A stretch of 64,000 bases of DNA from Vibrio splendidus (lineage in GTDB: Bacteria > Pseudomonadota > Gammaproteobacteria > Enterobacterales > Vibrionaceae). The DNA lies in the NCBI RefSeq assembly GCF_003345295.1, contig NZ_CP031055.1, positions 1,054,001 to 1,118,000 of the forward strand, read 5' to 3'. The notes beneath the pieces are model-generated. The model searched no databases. It was not told where the DNA came from and worked only from the letters and a program-made list of their open reading frames with translations. Numbering within the stretch: position 1 is the first letter of the stretch; every line of letters starts with the position of its first letter. Position numbers and translations under genes: made by a program. Below, piece by piece: positions 36,506-45,091 of this stretch.

Positions 36506-37178
36506 TTTGCTTCTCGTTAACTAGCCAGTACTGCAGCTTGGATTCAATCCTAGATAATGGCATTAATTCATTGGCTTTGGCTTTATACCAGAGGACAAAT
36601 TTCTTCCATACTAAACTATGGTCACCGGTCAAACCGGAGAATTTAAACGCACGTTCTGCCCATGATGGTATCTCTTCTTCGTTGAGATCATGAGTAGAGA
36701 CGGTGTTGCTGTTCATTGAGCCTCGACCTTGTGGGCGAGGGGCCTGCTGCATGTGTTGCATTGGTGCCGGAGCAGGCTGAAACTTGGGTGCAGGTGCAGG
36801 TGCAGGTGCAGGTGCAGGTGCAGGTGCAGGTGCAGGTGCAGGTGCAGGTGCAGTAGAGTAGACCGGAATACTATTGGTCGGTTGAACCTCAACGTGCGCC
36901 GTAGCTTGCTCTTGCTCAATGAGCATTTTGAAAACGTGAATCTCTTTCTTATCTCGATAGTCTACTTTCACCTTATCGAGGAAACCTTGGTCGACTAAAC
37001 ACTTAAGGCAGTCGGCTAAACCAAACGTAGAGAGAGCACAAAGCTGACCTGCCGTTTGTAGGCACACATTGGTGTAACCGAATTCATCAGCACCATCTGC
37101 AAGCATCAATAAAACCAGCTTTTCTGCTGGGCTAGAAGTATTCACTTGCCAAGCTAAATAAGAATATTTGGCGCTCAA
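36363..37178 (-). CDS. DnaT-like replication protein with Ala-Pro repeat linker
   Basis: 271 residues. An N-terminal winged helix (about 1-85), as in primase- or origin-binding proteins, then a linker with 11 Ala-Pro dipeptides encoded by a perfect hexanucleotide repeat, then a DnaT-type ssDNA-binding domain (about 180-235, AERAFKFSGL...W-KFVLWYKAKA) and a basic tail. DnaT helps load DnaB during replication restart in enterobacteria. Together with the lambda P-like gene it forms what looks like a domesticated phage-type primosome pair. Vibrio DnaB loading is otherwise thought to use DciA, so the role is open. Confidence 0.65.
   Translation of the reverse strand: MSAKYSYLAWQVNTSSPAEKLVLLMLADGADEFGYTNVCLQTAGQLCALSTFGLADCLKCLVDQGFLDKVKVDYRDKKEIHVFKMLIEQEQATAHVEVQPTNSIPVYSTAPAPAPAPAPAPAPAPAPAPAPKFQPAPAPMQHMQQAPRPQGRGSMNSNTVSTHDLNEEEIPSWAERAFKFSGLTGDHSLVWKKFVLWYKAKANELMPLSRIESKLQYWLVNEKQNERQQQQKTSQYSGNAGQAQGNGYRQKLSPSERFRQQLIQKGKKPTF
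36787..36852. repeat. (GGTGCA)11 hexanucleotide repeat encoding Ala-Pro linker
   Basis: Eleven perfect six-base units without interruption; on the minus strand they encode alternating Ala and Pro. Copy-number change would lengthen or shorten the linker but never break the frame. Confidence 0.97.
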
Positions 37179-37732
37179 TATCGTGTTCTCAAAAAAGGTA
37201 AGTCGTTGTCACTATTGTAAGTCACCCCTTACCGAATTTATAGCAACTTAACAGAAAACGACATTAGTAAGCCAAATATTGACCATAAGGAGAGGTCTGC
37301 CCCAAAAAGTAAGCCTACACTCATTCATTCTAGGTCAGAAGATGGCTAAAGATGGGGTTTACGGCCGTCTTTTTCGGGTCTGATTCTGCACCAAGGCTTA
37401 AAATAACGTGGTCTATTAACGTTAAGCATGAGCTTCTAATCTTTTGTGTTGTCTTCATGAAAGCGCCTATCTTCTCTCTCTAGTGACTGTTGATGATTTC
37501 TTTATCTACTTATTGACCTATTTATCCATCCATTCATAAGTTGTATTTAATTTATAAAACACCTTGATATGATCAATATTTGCGCTATTATGACGATAAG
37601 TCAGAAATGACGAAGCGTCATAAAATGGTTAACCACATGAATTTACTATTCGTGTTAATATATTGGACAGGAGCGTTTTAAATGCTGATTAAGCTTAGGT
37701 AATAGCTAAGCTCAAATACGGACTGAAAAATT
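37179..37732. other. Intergenic region upstream of the tetR-family gene
   Basis: 554 bases between the divergent dnaT-like and tetR-family genes. The proximal part (37561-37700) is AT-rich and holds two palindromic operators, so the regulator's promoter lies there. The middle (37290-37480) shows no recognisable gene; it could hold an eroded element, but no terminal repeats were found. Confidence 0.45.
37591..37620. promoter_or_regulatory. Two palindromic operators upstream of the tetR-family gene
   Basis: TGACGATAAGTCA (37591-37603) and TGACGAAGCGTCA (37608-37620). They share the TGACGA half-site with two sites in front of the MMPL gene. The site nearer the gene has perfect five-base arms. 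Probable autoregulation. Confidence 0.75.
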
Positions 37733-38518
37733 ATGTTTGGCTTTGGTTGTAAAGGCGATAAACAAAGTATCTTTGGTTGCAAGGCGGTGCTGTCTAAGAA
37801 GCAGCAATCCATAGCCGACCGAGAAGTAGAATTGATGTTGTTAGCAAAAGATCTGGTTCGAGAACAAGGGTTCGGAAATCTAACGATGGATAGGCTAACG
37901 GCGGCAAGCTCTTATTCTAAAGGTACGATATACAATCACTTTTGCAGCAAAGAAGACGTGGTTTTAGCGTTATGTATTCATTCTCTTAAGTCTGAGGCAC
38001 TGTTGTTTGCTCGTTCTGGAGAGTTTGAAGGCAACTCACGCGAAAAGATTGTGGCATTGCATGTTGCGTACCGAGTTTATGCTCGTATGGAACCGGTATT
38101 ATCAACTTGCGCGATTATGGCGAAAAGCCCATGGGTACTAGAGAAAGCCTCCAGTGCACGCGTGGCCGAGATGAATCAATTAGAAGAAATCGTTATCGAA
38201 CAAGCGGATCTGCTCGTCAATCAAGCAGTAGAAGCCGGTGACCTAAAGTTCTCTTCTGGCGTGGGTTCAGATGCCATCGTATTCGCCAACTGGTCAATCG
38301 CATTTGGTTCAAATGCTTTGTCTCAGAATGCTTCAAACAGTCATTGTATCAAGCGGTTACAAGATCCGTATTCAGTATTACATAACGCGAACATGATTTT
38401 AGACGGCCTCAACTGGCAGCCCCTTTCGAGTGATTGGGATTACCGTAAAACCTGGCGCCGTGTAGAACAAGAACTGTTCAGTGAAGAAGTCGCTTACTTA
38501 GAGTCAGTAGGTCGATAA
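37733..38518 (+). CDS. TetR-family transcription regulator of the adjacent MMPL export operon
   Basis: 261 residues. The helix-turn-helix (about 35-75) is classic TetR, ending SYSKGTIYNHFCSKEDVV. The ligand domain is not recognisable. An unusual 20-residue N-terminal extension holds two FG-GCK repeats. It is followed by a terminator and then the MMPL operon in the same direction. The palindrome shared between its own promoter and that of the MMPL gene argues that it controls both. Ligand unknown; fatty acids or other hydrophobic compounds are plausible given the target. Confidence 0.85.
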   Translation: MFGFGCKGDKQSIFGCKAVLSKKQQSIADREVELMLLAKDLVREQGFGNLTMDRLTAASSYSKGTIYNHFCSKEDVVLALCIHSLKSEALLFARSGEFEGNSREKIVALHVAYRVYARMEPVLSTCAIMAKSPWVLEKASSARVAEMNQLEEIVIEQADLLVNQAVEAGDLKFSSGVGSDAIVFANWSIAFGSNALSQNASNSHCIKRLQDPYSVLHNANMILDGLNWQPLSSDWDYRKTWRRVEQELFSEEVAYLESVGR

Positions 38519-38527
38519 GCTTCAACT

Positions 38528-38550
38528 AAACCCACCTATGTGGGTTTATT
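38528..38550 (+). terminator. Terminator after the tetR-family gene
   Basis: AAACCCAC (38528-38535) pairs with GTGGGTTT (38540-38547), loop CTAT. Short T-run, so possibly leaky. Confidence 0.6.
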
Positions 38551-38562
38551 AATAACCATTAG

Positions 38563-38575
38563 TGACGATTCGTCA
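38563..38575. promoter_or_regulatory. Palindromic TetR-type operator, distal site before MMPL gene
   Basis: TGACGATTCGTCA; six-base perfect arms around one central base. Same consensus as at 37591, 37608 and 38674. Confidence 0.8.
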
Positions 38576-38673
38576 TAAACTTAAGTTTGCCTAGTGTTGT
38601 TTTGGTTTTCTTGAGTGTATGACTAAGAATTGTGTCTTTTGTCAGCTTCGGCTGGCTTTTTAAGACACAACTA

Positions 38674-38686
38674 TGACGAATCGTCA
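38674..38686. promoter_or_regulatory. Palindromic TetR-type operator, proximal site before MMPL gene
   Basis: TGACGAATCGTCA, 15 bases upstream of the MMPL start codon and near its ribosome binding site, a position where binding would block transcription. Confidence 0.8.
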
Positions 38687-38701
38687 CAAATGGAGACTGT
38701 G

Positions 38702-41164
38702 ATGGAACATGACAGCCAGAAGCCCGCTCTCGATCACCAAAACCGATATAACCGTAATGTCGATAGCGTAAACGGGGATCTAAATAACAGTTGGCACTCA
38801 ATACCGACCAAGCGTTCGTTTATCGTTCTGCTGGTGGTTTTTTCAATCATCATGCTCTCTGCATTAGGGGCGAAGAACCTCTACTTTAGAGGGGATTACA
38901 ACATCTTCTTCGAAGGCACCAACAAACAGTTGATGGCGTTCGATGAAATTCAAACTACCTTTGCGAAAACCGACAACCTTGCGATTGTTGTCGCACCTGA
39001 AGGCGGCAATGTCTTTACCCCTGAAACCCTCACCTTAATTCAAAACCTCACGGTCGATGCCTGGCAGATCCCGTACTCAAGCCGTGTCGATTCGCTGGCC
39101 AATTATCAGCATACCGAAGCCGTTGAAGACGACTTGTTAGTGGAAGATTTGCTGTACGAAGAATACGAGCACACGCCAGAGCGGATCGCCAAAGTAAAAC
39201 AGATCGCGCTCAACGAACCACTGCTTAAGAATGCATTGGTATCGGCCTCCGGCGATGTGACCATTGTTAACGTCACGGTGCAATTGCCCGAAGTGGACAA
39301 AACGGCGGAAGTGCAAGAAGTCATTGCGGCCATCAACGCCATGATTGACCGCTACGAGGCACAATATCCTAATGTCGAATTCCACAAGGCGGGCATCATT
39401 GCCATGAATAACGCCTTTATGACCTCGGCTCAAGAAGACAGCTCAACACTGGTGCCGTTAATGCTGTTAGTGGTGTTGGTGTTCCTAACCTTTATGCTGC
39501 GCTCGTTCTTTAGCGTGCTTGCTACCTTAGTTGTGATTATCTCTTCGATTGTCGCGACCATGGGTTTGTCTGGCTGGGCAGGGATGTTCCTAAGTACTGC
39601 AACGGTCAACGTTCCTACATTGGTATTAACCCTTGCCGTTGCCGATTGTGTTCACGTAATCGTGACCATGAGACAAGCCATGCAACGCGGTATGGAGAAA
39701 GCACAAGCCATTCAATACAGCATCAAGCTTAATGCGATGCCGATCTTAATTACTTCTGTCACCACCGCGATTGGTTTCTTGATGATGAACATGTCGGATT
39801 CTCCCGTATTACGAGACTTCGGTAACTTGTCGGCATTGGGCGTGATCATCGCGTGTTTCTTATCCGTGACTATGCTGCCTGCGCTGTTAAAACTATTGCC
39901 AGTAAAGACTTTACCAGCCAATGAAGCAGCGGAAAGCAAAGTCACTTTCATGGATAAACTGGGCGACTTTGTGGTGACCAACCGCAAAGCACTGCTGCCT
40001 ATTTCTACCTTAGTGATTGTTGGCGCAGCCGCGTTAATTCCATTGAACAGAGTGAATGATGAATCGGTGAAGTATTTCGATACCTCAAGCGAGTTCAGAC
40101 AAGCGGCAGACTTCATGGAACAGACCGTAAGCGGCATGACGACCATCAGCATCGCGGTCAAAACTAACGAGTCTCAAGCAATTGCCGATCCTGTGTTCTT
40201 GCAAGCGATTGGTGACTTTACCGATTGGCTACGCGTACAACCAGAAACCGATCATGTGGCCACGCTTTCCGATGTTTACATGCGTTTGAATAAGAACATG
40301 CATGGCGATGACGACAGCTACTACCAACTGCCACTTAACCGTGAACTTGCTGCGCAATACTTACTGCTTTATGAGATGTCTCTTCCTTATGGCTTGGACT
40401 TGAATAACCAAATCAATGTCGATAAATCTTCGATCAAAATGGTACTCACGGTCGACAACCTAGGCAGTGTGGAATTGGTTGAACTCGAAGAACGTATCTA
40501 CTCATGGTTTGCAGCCAATGCGCCTCAATATGAAGTGGTGGCATCTAGCCCGTCGCTGATGTTTGCCCATATCGGGGAAACCAACATGGCGAGCATGCTA
40601 TCAACTCTGCCTATCACCTTAGTGCTTATCTCTGGCTTGATGATCTTTGCATTGCGCTCGGTTCGCTTGGGCATTATCAGCCTAGTGCCAAACATTGCCC
40701 CAGCGATTATCGGCTTTGGTTTATGGGCGCTTATTTCCGGTGAAATCAACTTGGGTTTGTCGGTCGTAGTCACGCTTACTCTGGGTATCGTGGTCGATGA
40801 TGCAGTGCACTTTTTGAGTAAATACCAACGTGCACGATTAGAAGGTAAATCAGCGGAAGAAGCGGTTCGGTACGCCTTCCACACTGTTGGCCGTGCATTG
40901 TGGATTACCACGGTTGTGTTAGTGGCGGGTTTCTCTGTATTGGCGATGTCGAGCTTCAGACTTAATTCCGATATGGGCTTACTCAGTGCGATTGTGATTT
41001 TCATTGCGCTAGTAGTCGATTTCATCTTGCTACCTAGCTTGCTGATGATCTTCGACAAGCAGACGCACTACTCAGATAAACCTCAACACGAATCAAAGCT
41101 ATCCAAAGAAGAGCAATCTAGCCCGTCTAAACCAGTTGGCGAACTGACTACTTCGACTAAATAA
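38702..41164 (+). CDS. MMPL/RND-family transporter (HAE3-like)
   Basis: 820 residues from the ATG at 38702 (GGAG eight bases upstream); the frame opens 24 codons earlier, across an operator. Two repeats of one plus five transmembrane helices with large periplasmic loops. Charged residues in TM4 (VADCVHV) and TM10 (VVDDAVHF) fit a proton-relay RND protein. HAE3/MMPL proteins move lipids or other hydrophobic compounds. Followed by LolA-like and outer-membrane genes, so the cargo probably leaves the inner membrane, crosses the periplasm and reaches the outer membrane. Confidence 0.9.
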   Translation: MEHDSQKPALDHQNRYNRNVDSVNGDLNNSWHSIPTKRSFIVLLVVFSIIMLSALGAKNLYFRGDYNIFFEGTNKQLMAFDEIQTTFAKTDNLAIVVAPEGGNVFTPETLTLIQNLTVDAWQIPYSSRVDSLANYQHTEAVEDDLLVEDLLYEEYEHTPERIAKVKQIALNEPLLKNALVSASGDVTIVNVTVQLPEVDKTAEVQEVIAAINAMIDRYEAQYPNVEFHKAGIIAMNNAFMTSAQEDSSTLVPLMLLVVLVFLTFMLRSFFSVLATLVVIISSIVATMGLSGWAGMFLSTATVNVPTLVLTLAVADCVHVIVTMRQAMQRGMEKAQAIQYSIKLNAMPILITSVTTAIGFLMMNMSDSPVLRDFGNLSALGVIIACFLSVTMLPALLKLLPVKTLPANEAAESKVTFMDKLGDFVVTNRKALLPISTLVIVGAAALIPLNRVNDESVKYFDTSSEFRQAADFMEQTVSGMTTISIAVKTNESQAIADPVFLQAIGDFTDWLRVQPETDHVATLSDVYMRLNKNMHGDDDSYYQLPLNRELAAQYLLLYEMSLPYGLDLNNQINVDKSSIKMVLTVDNLGSVELVELEERIYSWFAANAPQYEVVASSPSLMFAHIGETNMASMLSTLPITLVLISGLMIFALRSVRLGIISLVPNIAPAIIGFGLWALISGEINLGLSVVVTLTLGIVVDDAVHFLSKYQRARLEGKSAEEAVRYAFHTVGRALWITTVVLVAGFSVLAMSSFRLNSDMGLLSAIVIFIALVVDFILLPSLLMIFDKQTHYSDKPQHESKLSKEEQSSPSKPVGELTTSTK

Positions 41165-41208
41165 GGAATCGTCAGCCTGCTGCGGTGGGCTGACTCAAGG
41201 AGATCATT

Positions 41209-42015
41209 ATGAAAAGCTTTAAACACTCTATTACAAAGAAAACACTAATAACGTCATTGATGACTATTGGCGCATTCGTGGCTTTCCCTGCGTTAGCCGA
41301 CCCAGCGAAAGGCCTAGAGATCGCTGAGCAACGCAAAGCCGTCGATATGGGGTGGGGCGATTCTGTTGCGACCATGGAAATGCTACTTCGCAACAAACAA
41401 GGCGAAAGTAGCTCGCGCCTAATGCGATTGAAGTCGTTAGAGGTTGATGACGACGGCGATAAAGGGCTGACCATTTTTGATGAGCCTCGCGACGTAAAAG
41501 GCACGGCTTTCTTGAACCATTCACACATCACTAAATCGGATGACCAATGGTTGTATCTGCCTGCATTGAAACGAGTAAAACGCATCTCTTCACGTAACAA
41601 ATCGGGCCCGTTTATGGGCAGTGAATTTGCTTACGAAGACTTGAGCTCGTTCGAGTTAGGAAAGTACACCTTCAACTACATTGAAGACGCCAAAATTGAA
41701 GGCGTGGATACCTTTGTATTGGAGCAAGTTCCGACCGATAAAAACTCTGGCTATACCATGCAAAAAGTATGGCTAGACCAACAATTCTACCGCCCCGTTC
41801 AGGTTGAGTTTTACGACCGCAAAGGCGCATTGCTGAAAACCCTCTCGTTCGAAGACTACAAACAATACCTAAACCAATACTGGCGCGCACACACCATGTC
41901 GATGCAAAACCACCAAACAGGCAAAAGTACGGTATTAACCACGACAGATTTAGCGTTCCAGACCGGTCTTAAGGACAAGGATTTCCAAAAAAACACACTT
42001 AAACGTGCAAAGTAA
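41209..42015 (+). CDS. LolA-like outer-membrane lipoprotein-sorting protein
   Basis: 268 residues; GGAG before the ATG and a signal peptide (about 1-30, FPALA). The mature part matches the PF17131-type LolA-like fold often encoded beside MMPL exporters, including the WLYLPALKRVKRI motif. Expected to carry a lipid or lipid-linked cargo through the periplasm. It starts 44 bases after the MMPL gene. Confidence 0.85.
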   Translation: MKSFKHSITKKTLITSLMTIGAFVAFPALADPAKGLEIAEQRKAVDMGWGDSVATMEMLLRNKQGESSSRLMRLKSLEVDDDGDKGLTIFDEPRDVKGTAFLNHSHITKSDDQWLYLPALKRVKRISSRNKSGPFMGSEFAYEDLSSFELGKYTFNYIEDAKIEGVDTFVLEQVPTDKNSGYTMQKVWLDQQFYRPVQVEFYDRKGALLKTLSFEDYKQYLNQYWRAHTMSMQNHQTGKSTVLTTTDLAFQTGLKDKDFQKNTLKRAK

Positions 42016-42024
42016 GGCAAGAAT

Positions 42025-43257
42025 ATGAAAAGGATTGTGTTAACAGGAACGCAGTTATCTTTAACCTTGGCAGCGACCGTTGGGCTAATGCAGGTGTCGT
42101 TGCCATGTGTGGCGGCAGGTTTTAGCTCTGAGTTCGTAGAACAGGTCACCCCACAGCTAGCAGGGCAGGTTAACCTTGAACACAGGCAGTTCTTCAGTGA
42201 CGGCTTACAAGGGCAGGATAAAGGGCAAAGCTCACTGGTGTTGCAACCGGAGTTTTACTGGGAGCAACAAGAGGGCAATGGCAGCTTTACCTTCACGCCG
42301 TTTTATCGCCTAGACAGCGAAGACGATGAGCGAACTCATGGCGATGTTCGTGAAGCTCTATATCTCAATTATTGGGACGATTACGAACTGCGCGCAGGTG
42401 TTGGCAAGGTATTCTGGGGTGTGACTGAATCAGCGCATTTAGTGGACGTAGTAAACCAAACCGATGCCATTGAATCGGTCGATGGCGAATCGAAATTGGG
42501 TCAGCCTATGGTGCACTTTACGTCCATCAAAGACTGGGGAACCATCGATGCTATGTTACTGCCGTATTTTCGTGAACGTACCTTTGCAGGGGAAGACGGT
42601 CGGTTAAGAACGCCCGTACCCGTTTCAGACGATGCGCTTTACGAATCATCGAAAGAAGAAAAGCACGTTGATGTGGCACTGCGTTATAGCCAAATGTACG
42701 GCGATTGGGATGTCGGTTTAAGCTACTTAGGCGGCACCAATCGCGACCCTTATTATCGTGTAGAAGGCAATGAGCTCAAGCCGTATTACGCGCAAATGCA
42801 GCACTTCGGGCTCGATGTGCAAGGCATTATGGGCGACTGGTTATGGAAGCTTGAAAGCATTTATCGCGACAGTTACGACAACCACACAGGTGTTGCGACA
42901 GGCTTTGAATACACATGGGTTGGGGCGCTTGAATCGTATTGGGATATTGGCTTTATTGCTGAATATCTGTACGACAGCCGAGGCAACAATGCCCAAAGTG
43001 TCGGTCAAAACGATGTGTTTCTTGGAGCGCGCTTCGCCTTGAACGATGAAGACGGGACCGAGGTGTTAACGGGCATTACTCAAGACTTAGATAACAGCGA
43101 TGTCTACAGTGCAAAGCTCGAAGCCTCAAGCCGTATTAACAACAACCTCAAGTGGCGATTAAACGCGTGGTTGTTTGAGAACGAAACCCCAGAAGACTTG
43201 TTGTTCTTCGCGCGCAAGGACGACTTTGTCGAGATGGCATTGGAATATTATTTTTAG
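42025..43257 (+). CDS. Outer-membrane beta-barrel protein of the MMPL operon
   Basis: 410 residues with a signal peptide (about 1-30). The mature protein is dominated by alternating aromatic and glycine strands and ends in YYF, the outer-membrane assembly signal. It starts nine bases after the LolA-like gene. Together the three genes span inner membrane, periplasm and outer membrane. I do not know its family; DUF1302-like proteins found next to similar operons are the closest idea. Confidence 0.7.
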   Translation: MKRIVLTGTQLSLTLAATVGLMQVSLPCVAAGFSSEFVEQVTPQLAGQVNLEHRQFFSDGLQGQDKGQSSLVLQPEFYWEQQEGNGSFTFTPFYRLDSEDDERTHGDVREALYLNYWDDYELRAGVGKVFWGVTESAHLVDVVNQTDAIESVDGESKLGQPMVHFTSIKDWGTIDAMLLPYFRERTFAGEDGRLRTPVPVSDDALYESSKEEKHVDVALRYSQMYGDWDVGLSYLGGTNRDPYYRVEGNELKPYYAQMQHFGLDVQGIMGDWLWKLESIYRDSYDNHTGVATGFEYTWVGALESYWDIGFIAEYLYDSRGNNAQSVGQNDVFLGARFALNDEDGTEVLTGITQDLDNSDVYSAKLEASSRINNNLKWRLNAWLFENETPEDLLFFARKDDFVEMALEYYF

Positions 43258-43264
43258 TCTTTAC

Positions 43265-43334
43265 AAAAAGTTAGTATTTCCAAAAGGTTAGGTATTTCCA
43301 ACAAGTTAGCATTTCCCGAAAAGCTAGCATTGGT
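43265..43334. repeat. Degenerate 17-18 bp tandem repeat after the MMPL operon
   Basis: Four diverged copies around the core AAGTTAGCATTTCC, directly after the barrel gene stop. Confidence 0.7.
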
Positions 43335-43529
43335 TTCGTGAGGCGTTCTTGTTAAAGGGAACGTCTCAAATTTAAGATGAGCCATATTTAGAATGTTCAA
43401 AGTCGTATTTTTATAAAATGGATCAAACAATCGAATAGTCCCACAGGTAAAATGGTTATATTTTTCGAGCATCTATAACCTCCGAATATGCATGTGAAAC
43501 GTGCTGGTGGTATCGGCCCTAAGGGATAT

Positions 43530-44702
43530 ATGAATTCATTCAATTGGGATAATAACTTTGAAACAGGCATTGGTGTTGTAGACGAACAACATCAATACCT
43601 TGTTGGTTTTATCAACCACTACGGAAACCTGTTGTCAGAGAATACTATCTCTATAGACGACATGAGCGTCGCTTTACTCGATCTCACACGCTATGCCGAA
43701 TTTCATTTTAAAGAAGAAGAATCTTTAATGAGAGATTGCGGTGTATACGATTTACACATTGAAGAACACATCAAAGTTCATCGCATGTTTATGCGAGATA
43801 TCTACAGCATGCAAGCATTCATCTTGGAAGAAGATCAGACGTCAGCACGACAGTTACTTGATTTCCTAATCCATTGGCTTGCATACCACATCCTCGGTAT
43901 CGACCAAAACATGGCTCGACAAGTGGCCGCGATAGAAAAGGGGGCAACACCCCAACAAGCGTTTGAAGCAGAAGAAAAGCAAAAAGACTCGTCAACCATC
44001 CCTTTACTCGCTGCTCTTAACGGCTTATTTGAACAAGTCTCTGAGCGCAACAAGCAGTTGTTACGCTTCAACCAGTTACTCGAAGAAAAAGTCGAGGAGC
44101 GTACGGCAGAGTTAAAACAAGCGAACAAGAAACTTGAAGAACTGTCGTTAACAGATTCACTCACTAAATTACCTAACCGTCGCAGTGCTTTTAAACAGTT
44201 AGCGGTACATTGGCAAGACTCGAAAGAACTTGGCATGCCTTTAGTGTGCATTATGATTGATGCCGACCACTTCAAGCGCATTAACGACACCAGTGGCCAC
44301 GATGCAGGTGATTTGGTGTTACAAACCCTCGCGCGTGAACTGAAAAATGCGTTTCGCAATGACGATATTGTGTGTCGATTAGGGGGCGATGAGTTTCTCG
44401 TTATTTGCCCAGATACCGATCTTAAAGGCGGTATGCACATCGCGGAAACGACTCGACAGAAAGTGTCTGAATTAGAGGTTGAAACCAGTAATCAAGTTTG
44501 GATTGGCAGTATTAGTGTCGGTGTGGCTGAAATAACCCAAGAATTCGGGTCCATGCATGAGTTGGTTAAAGCCGCCGATGAGTCCGTTTATTTAGCGAAA
44601 AACGCAGGTAAAAACAGTGTTTGCTCGATTCAGATATCGAACTCAGTTCATTTAAAATCTAGAGCGCAGTTCCATTCAGATTTAGAGCACGGTTCACTTT
44701 AG
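43530..44702 (+). CDS. Hemerythrin-GGDEF diguanylate cyclase
   Basis: 390 residues from the ATG at 43530, which has AAGGGA just upstream; the open frame begins 14 codons earlier. A bacteriohemerythrin domain (about 1-135) carries the di-iron ligands: VVDEQHQYL, HFKEEESLM, HIEEHIKVH and HWLAYHILGID. A coiled coil (about 175-210) links to a GGDEF domain with RLGGDEF intact and an RNDD I-site. Soluble. In V. cholerae a hemerythrin-GGDEF protein is known to make more c-di-GMP when its iron is reduced, so it likely responds to oxygen or redox state. The last 15 codons run into a 23-bp tandem repeat. Confidence 0.92.
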   Translation: MNSFNWDNNFETGIGVVDEQHQYLVGFINHYGNLLSENTISIDDMSVALLDLTRYAEFHFKEEESLMRDCGVYDLHIEEHIKVHRMFMRDIYSMQAFILEEDQTSARQLLDFLIHWLAYHILGIDQNMARQVAAIEKGATPQQAFEAEEKQKDSSTIPLLAALNGLFEQVSERNKQLLRFNQLLEEKVEERTAELKQANKKLEELSLTDSLTKLPNRRSAFKQLAVHWQDSKELGMPLVCIMIDADHFKRINDTSGHDAGDLVLQTLARELKNAFRNDDIVCRLGGDEFLVICPDTDLKGGMHIAETTRQKVSELEVETSNQVWIGSISVGVAEITQEFGSMHELVKAADESVYLAKNAGKNSVCSIQISNSVHLKSRAQFHSDLEHGSL

Positions 44703-44890
44703 ACTTAGACTTAGAGTTTAGTCCACCTCAGATCTAGAACGTAGATCGTTTTTAATTTAGAACATAACTCACGTCAGATTTAGAACACAGTTCACGTTAG
44801 TTTTAGAGCTCCGCTCGCTTCAAATCTAGAACCTAGCGACTTTAAATCTAGAGCCTAGCCGCTTTAAATTTAGAATCTAGCTCACCTTCA
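44657..44890. repeat. 23-bp tandem repeat, about ten diverged copies, crossing the stop of the hemerythrin-GGDEF gene
   Basis: Units around ATTTAGAACACAGTTCACGT. The first two copies encode the last residues of the protein; later copies lie downstream and are more diverged. Confidence 0.85.
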
Positions 44891-45091
44891 AATAAAGAAG
44901 TGGAACCAGTAATTGTTCCACTTCTTCTTATTCCTCATTAATATCCTGTTAAATTTGCCGTGTTTTTAGTCAATAACTTGCTCTTTTAGCGATTCAATTT
45001 GGCATTGGTAGCGTGTTTGATTACTATGTGTAGCTATCTAAAAAAACTAATCATCCGATACGGACACTACCAACTGGTAGATGAGGAAATG
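44703..45091. other. Intergenic region before pheS
   Basis: 389 bases: repeat array to 44890, terminator to 44930, then an AT-rich stretch with the pheS promoter. No pheM-like Phe-rich leader peptide was seen. Confidence 0.45.
44893..44930 (+). terminator. Terminator after hemerythrin-GGDEF gene
   Basis: AAGAAGTGGAAC (44895-44906) pairs with GTTCCACTTCTT (44915-44926), followed by CTTATT. Confidence 0.85.

Noticed and set aside
36713..36998. Open frames on both strands across the (GGTGCA)11 repeat
   Set aside because: A hexanucleotide repeat stays open in several frames; the Leu-His and Arg-Cys products are shadows.
44940..45091. pheM-type leader peptide and attenuator before pheS
   Set aside because: No short Phe-rich frame and no terminator/antiterminator pair found just upstream.
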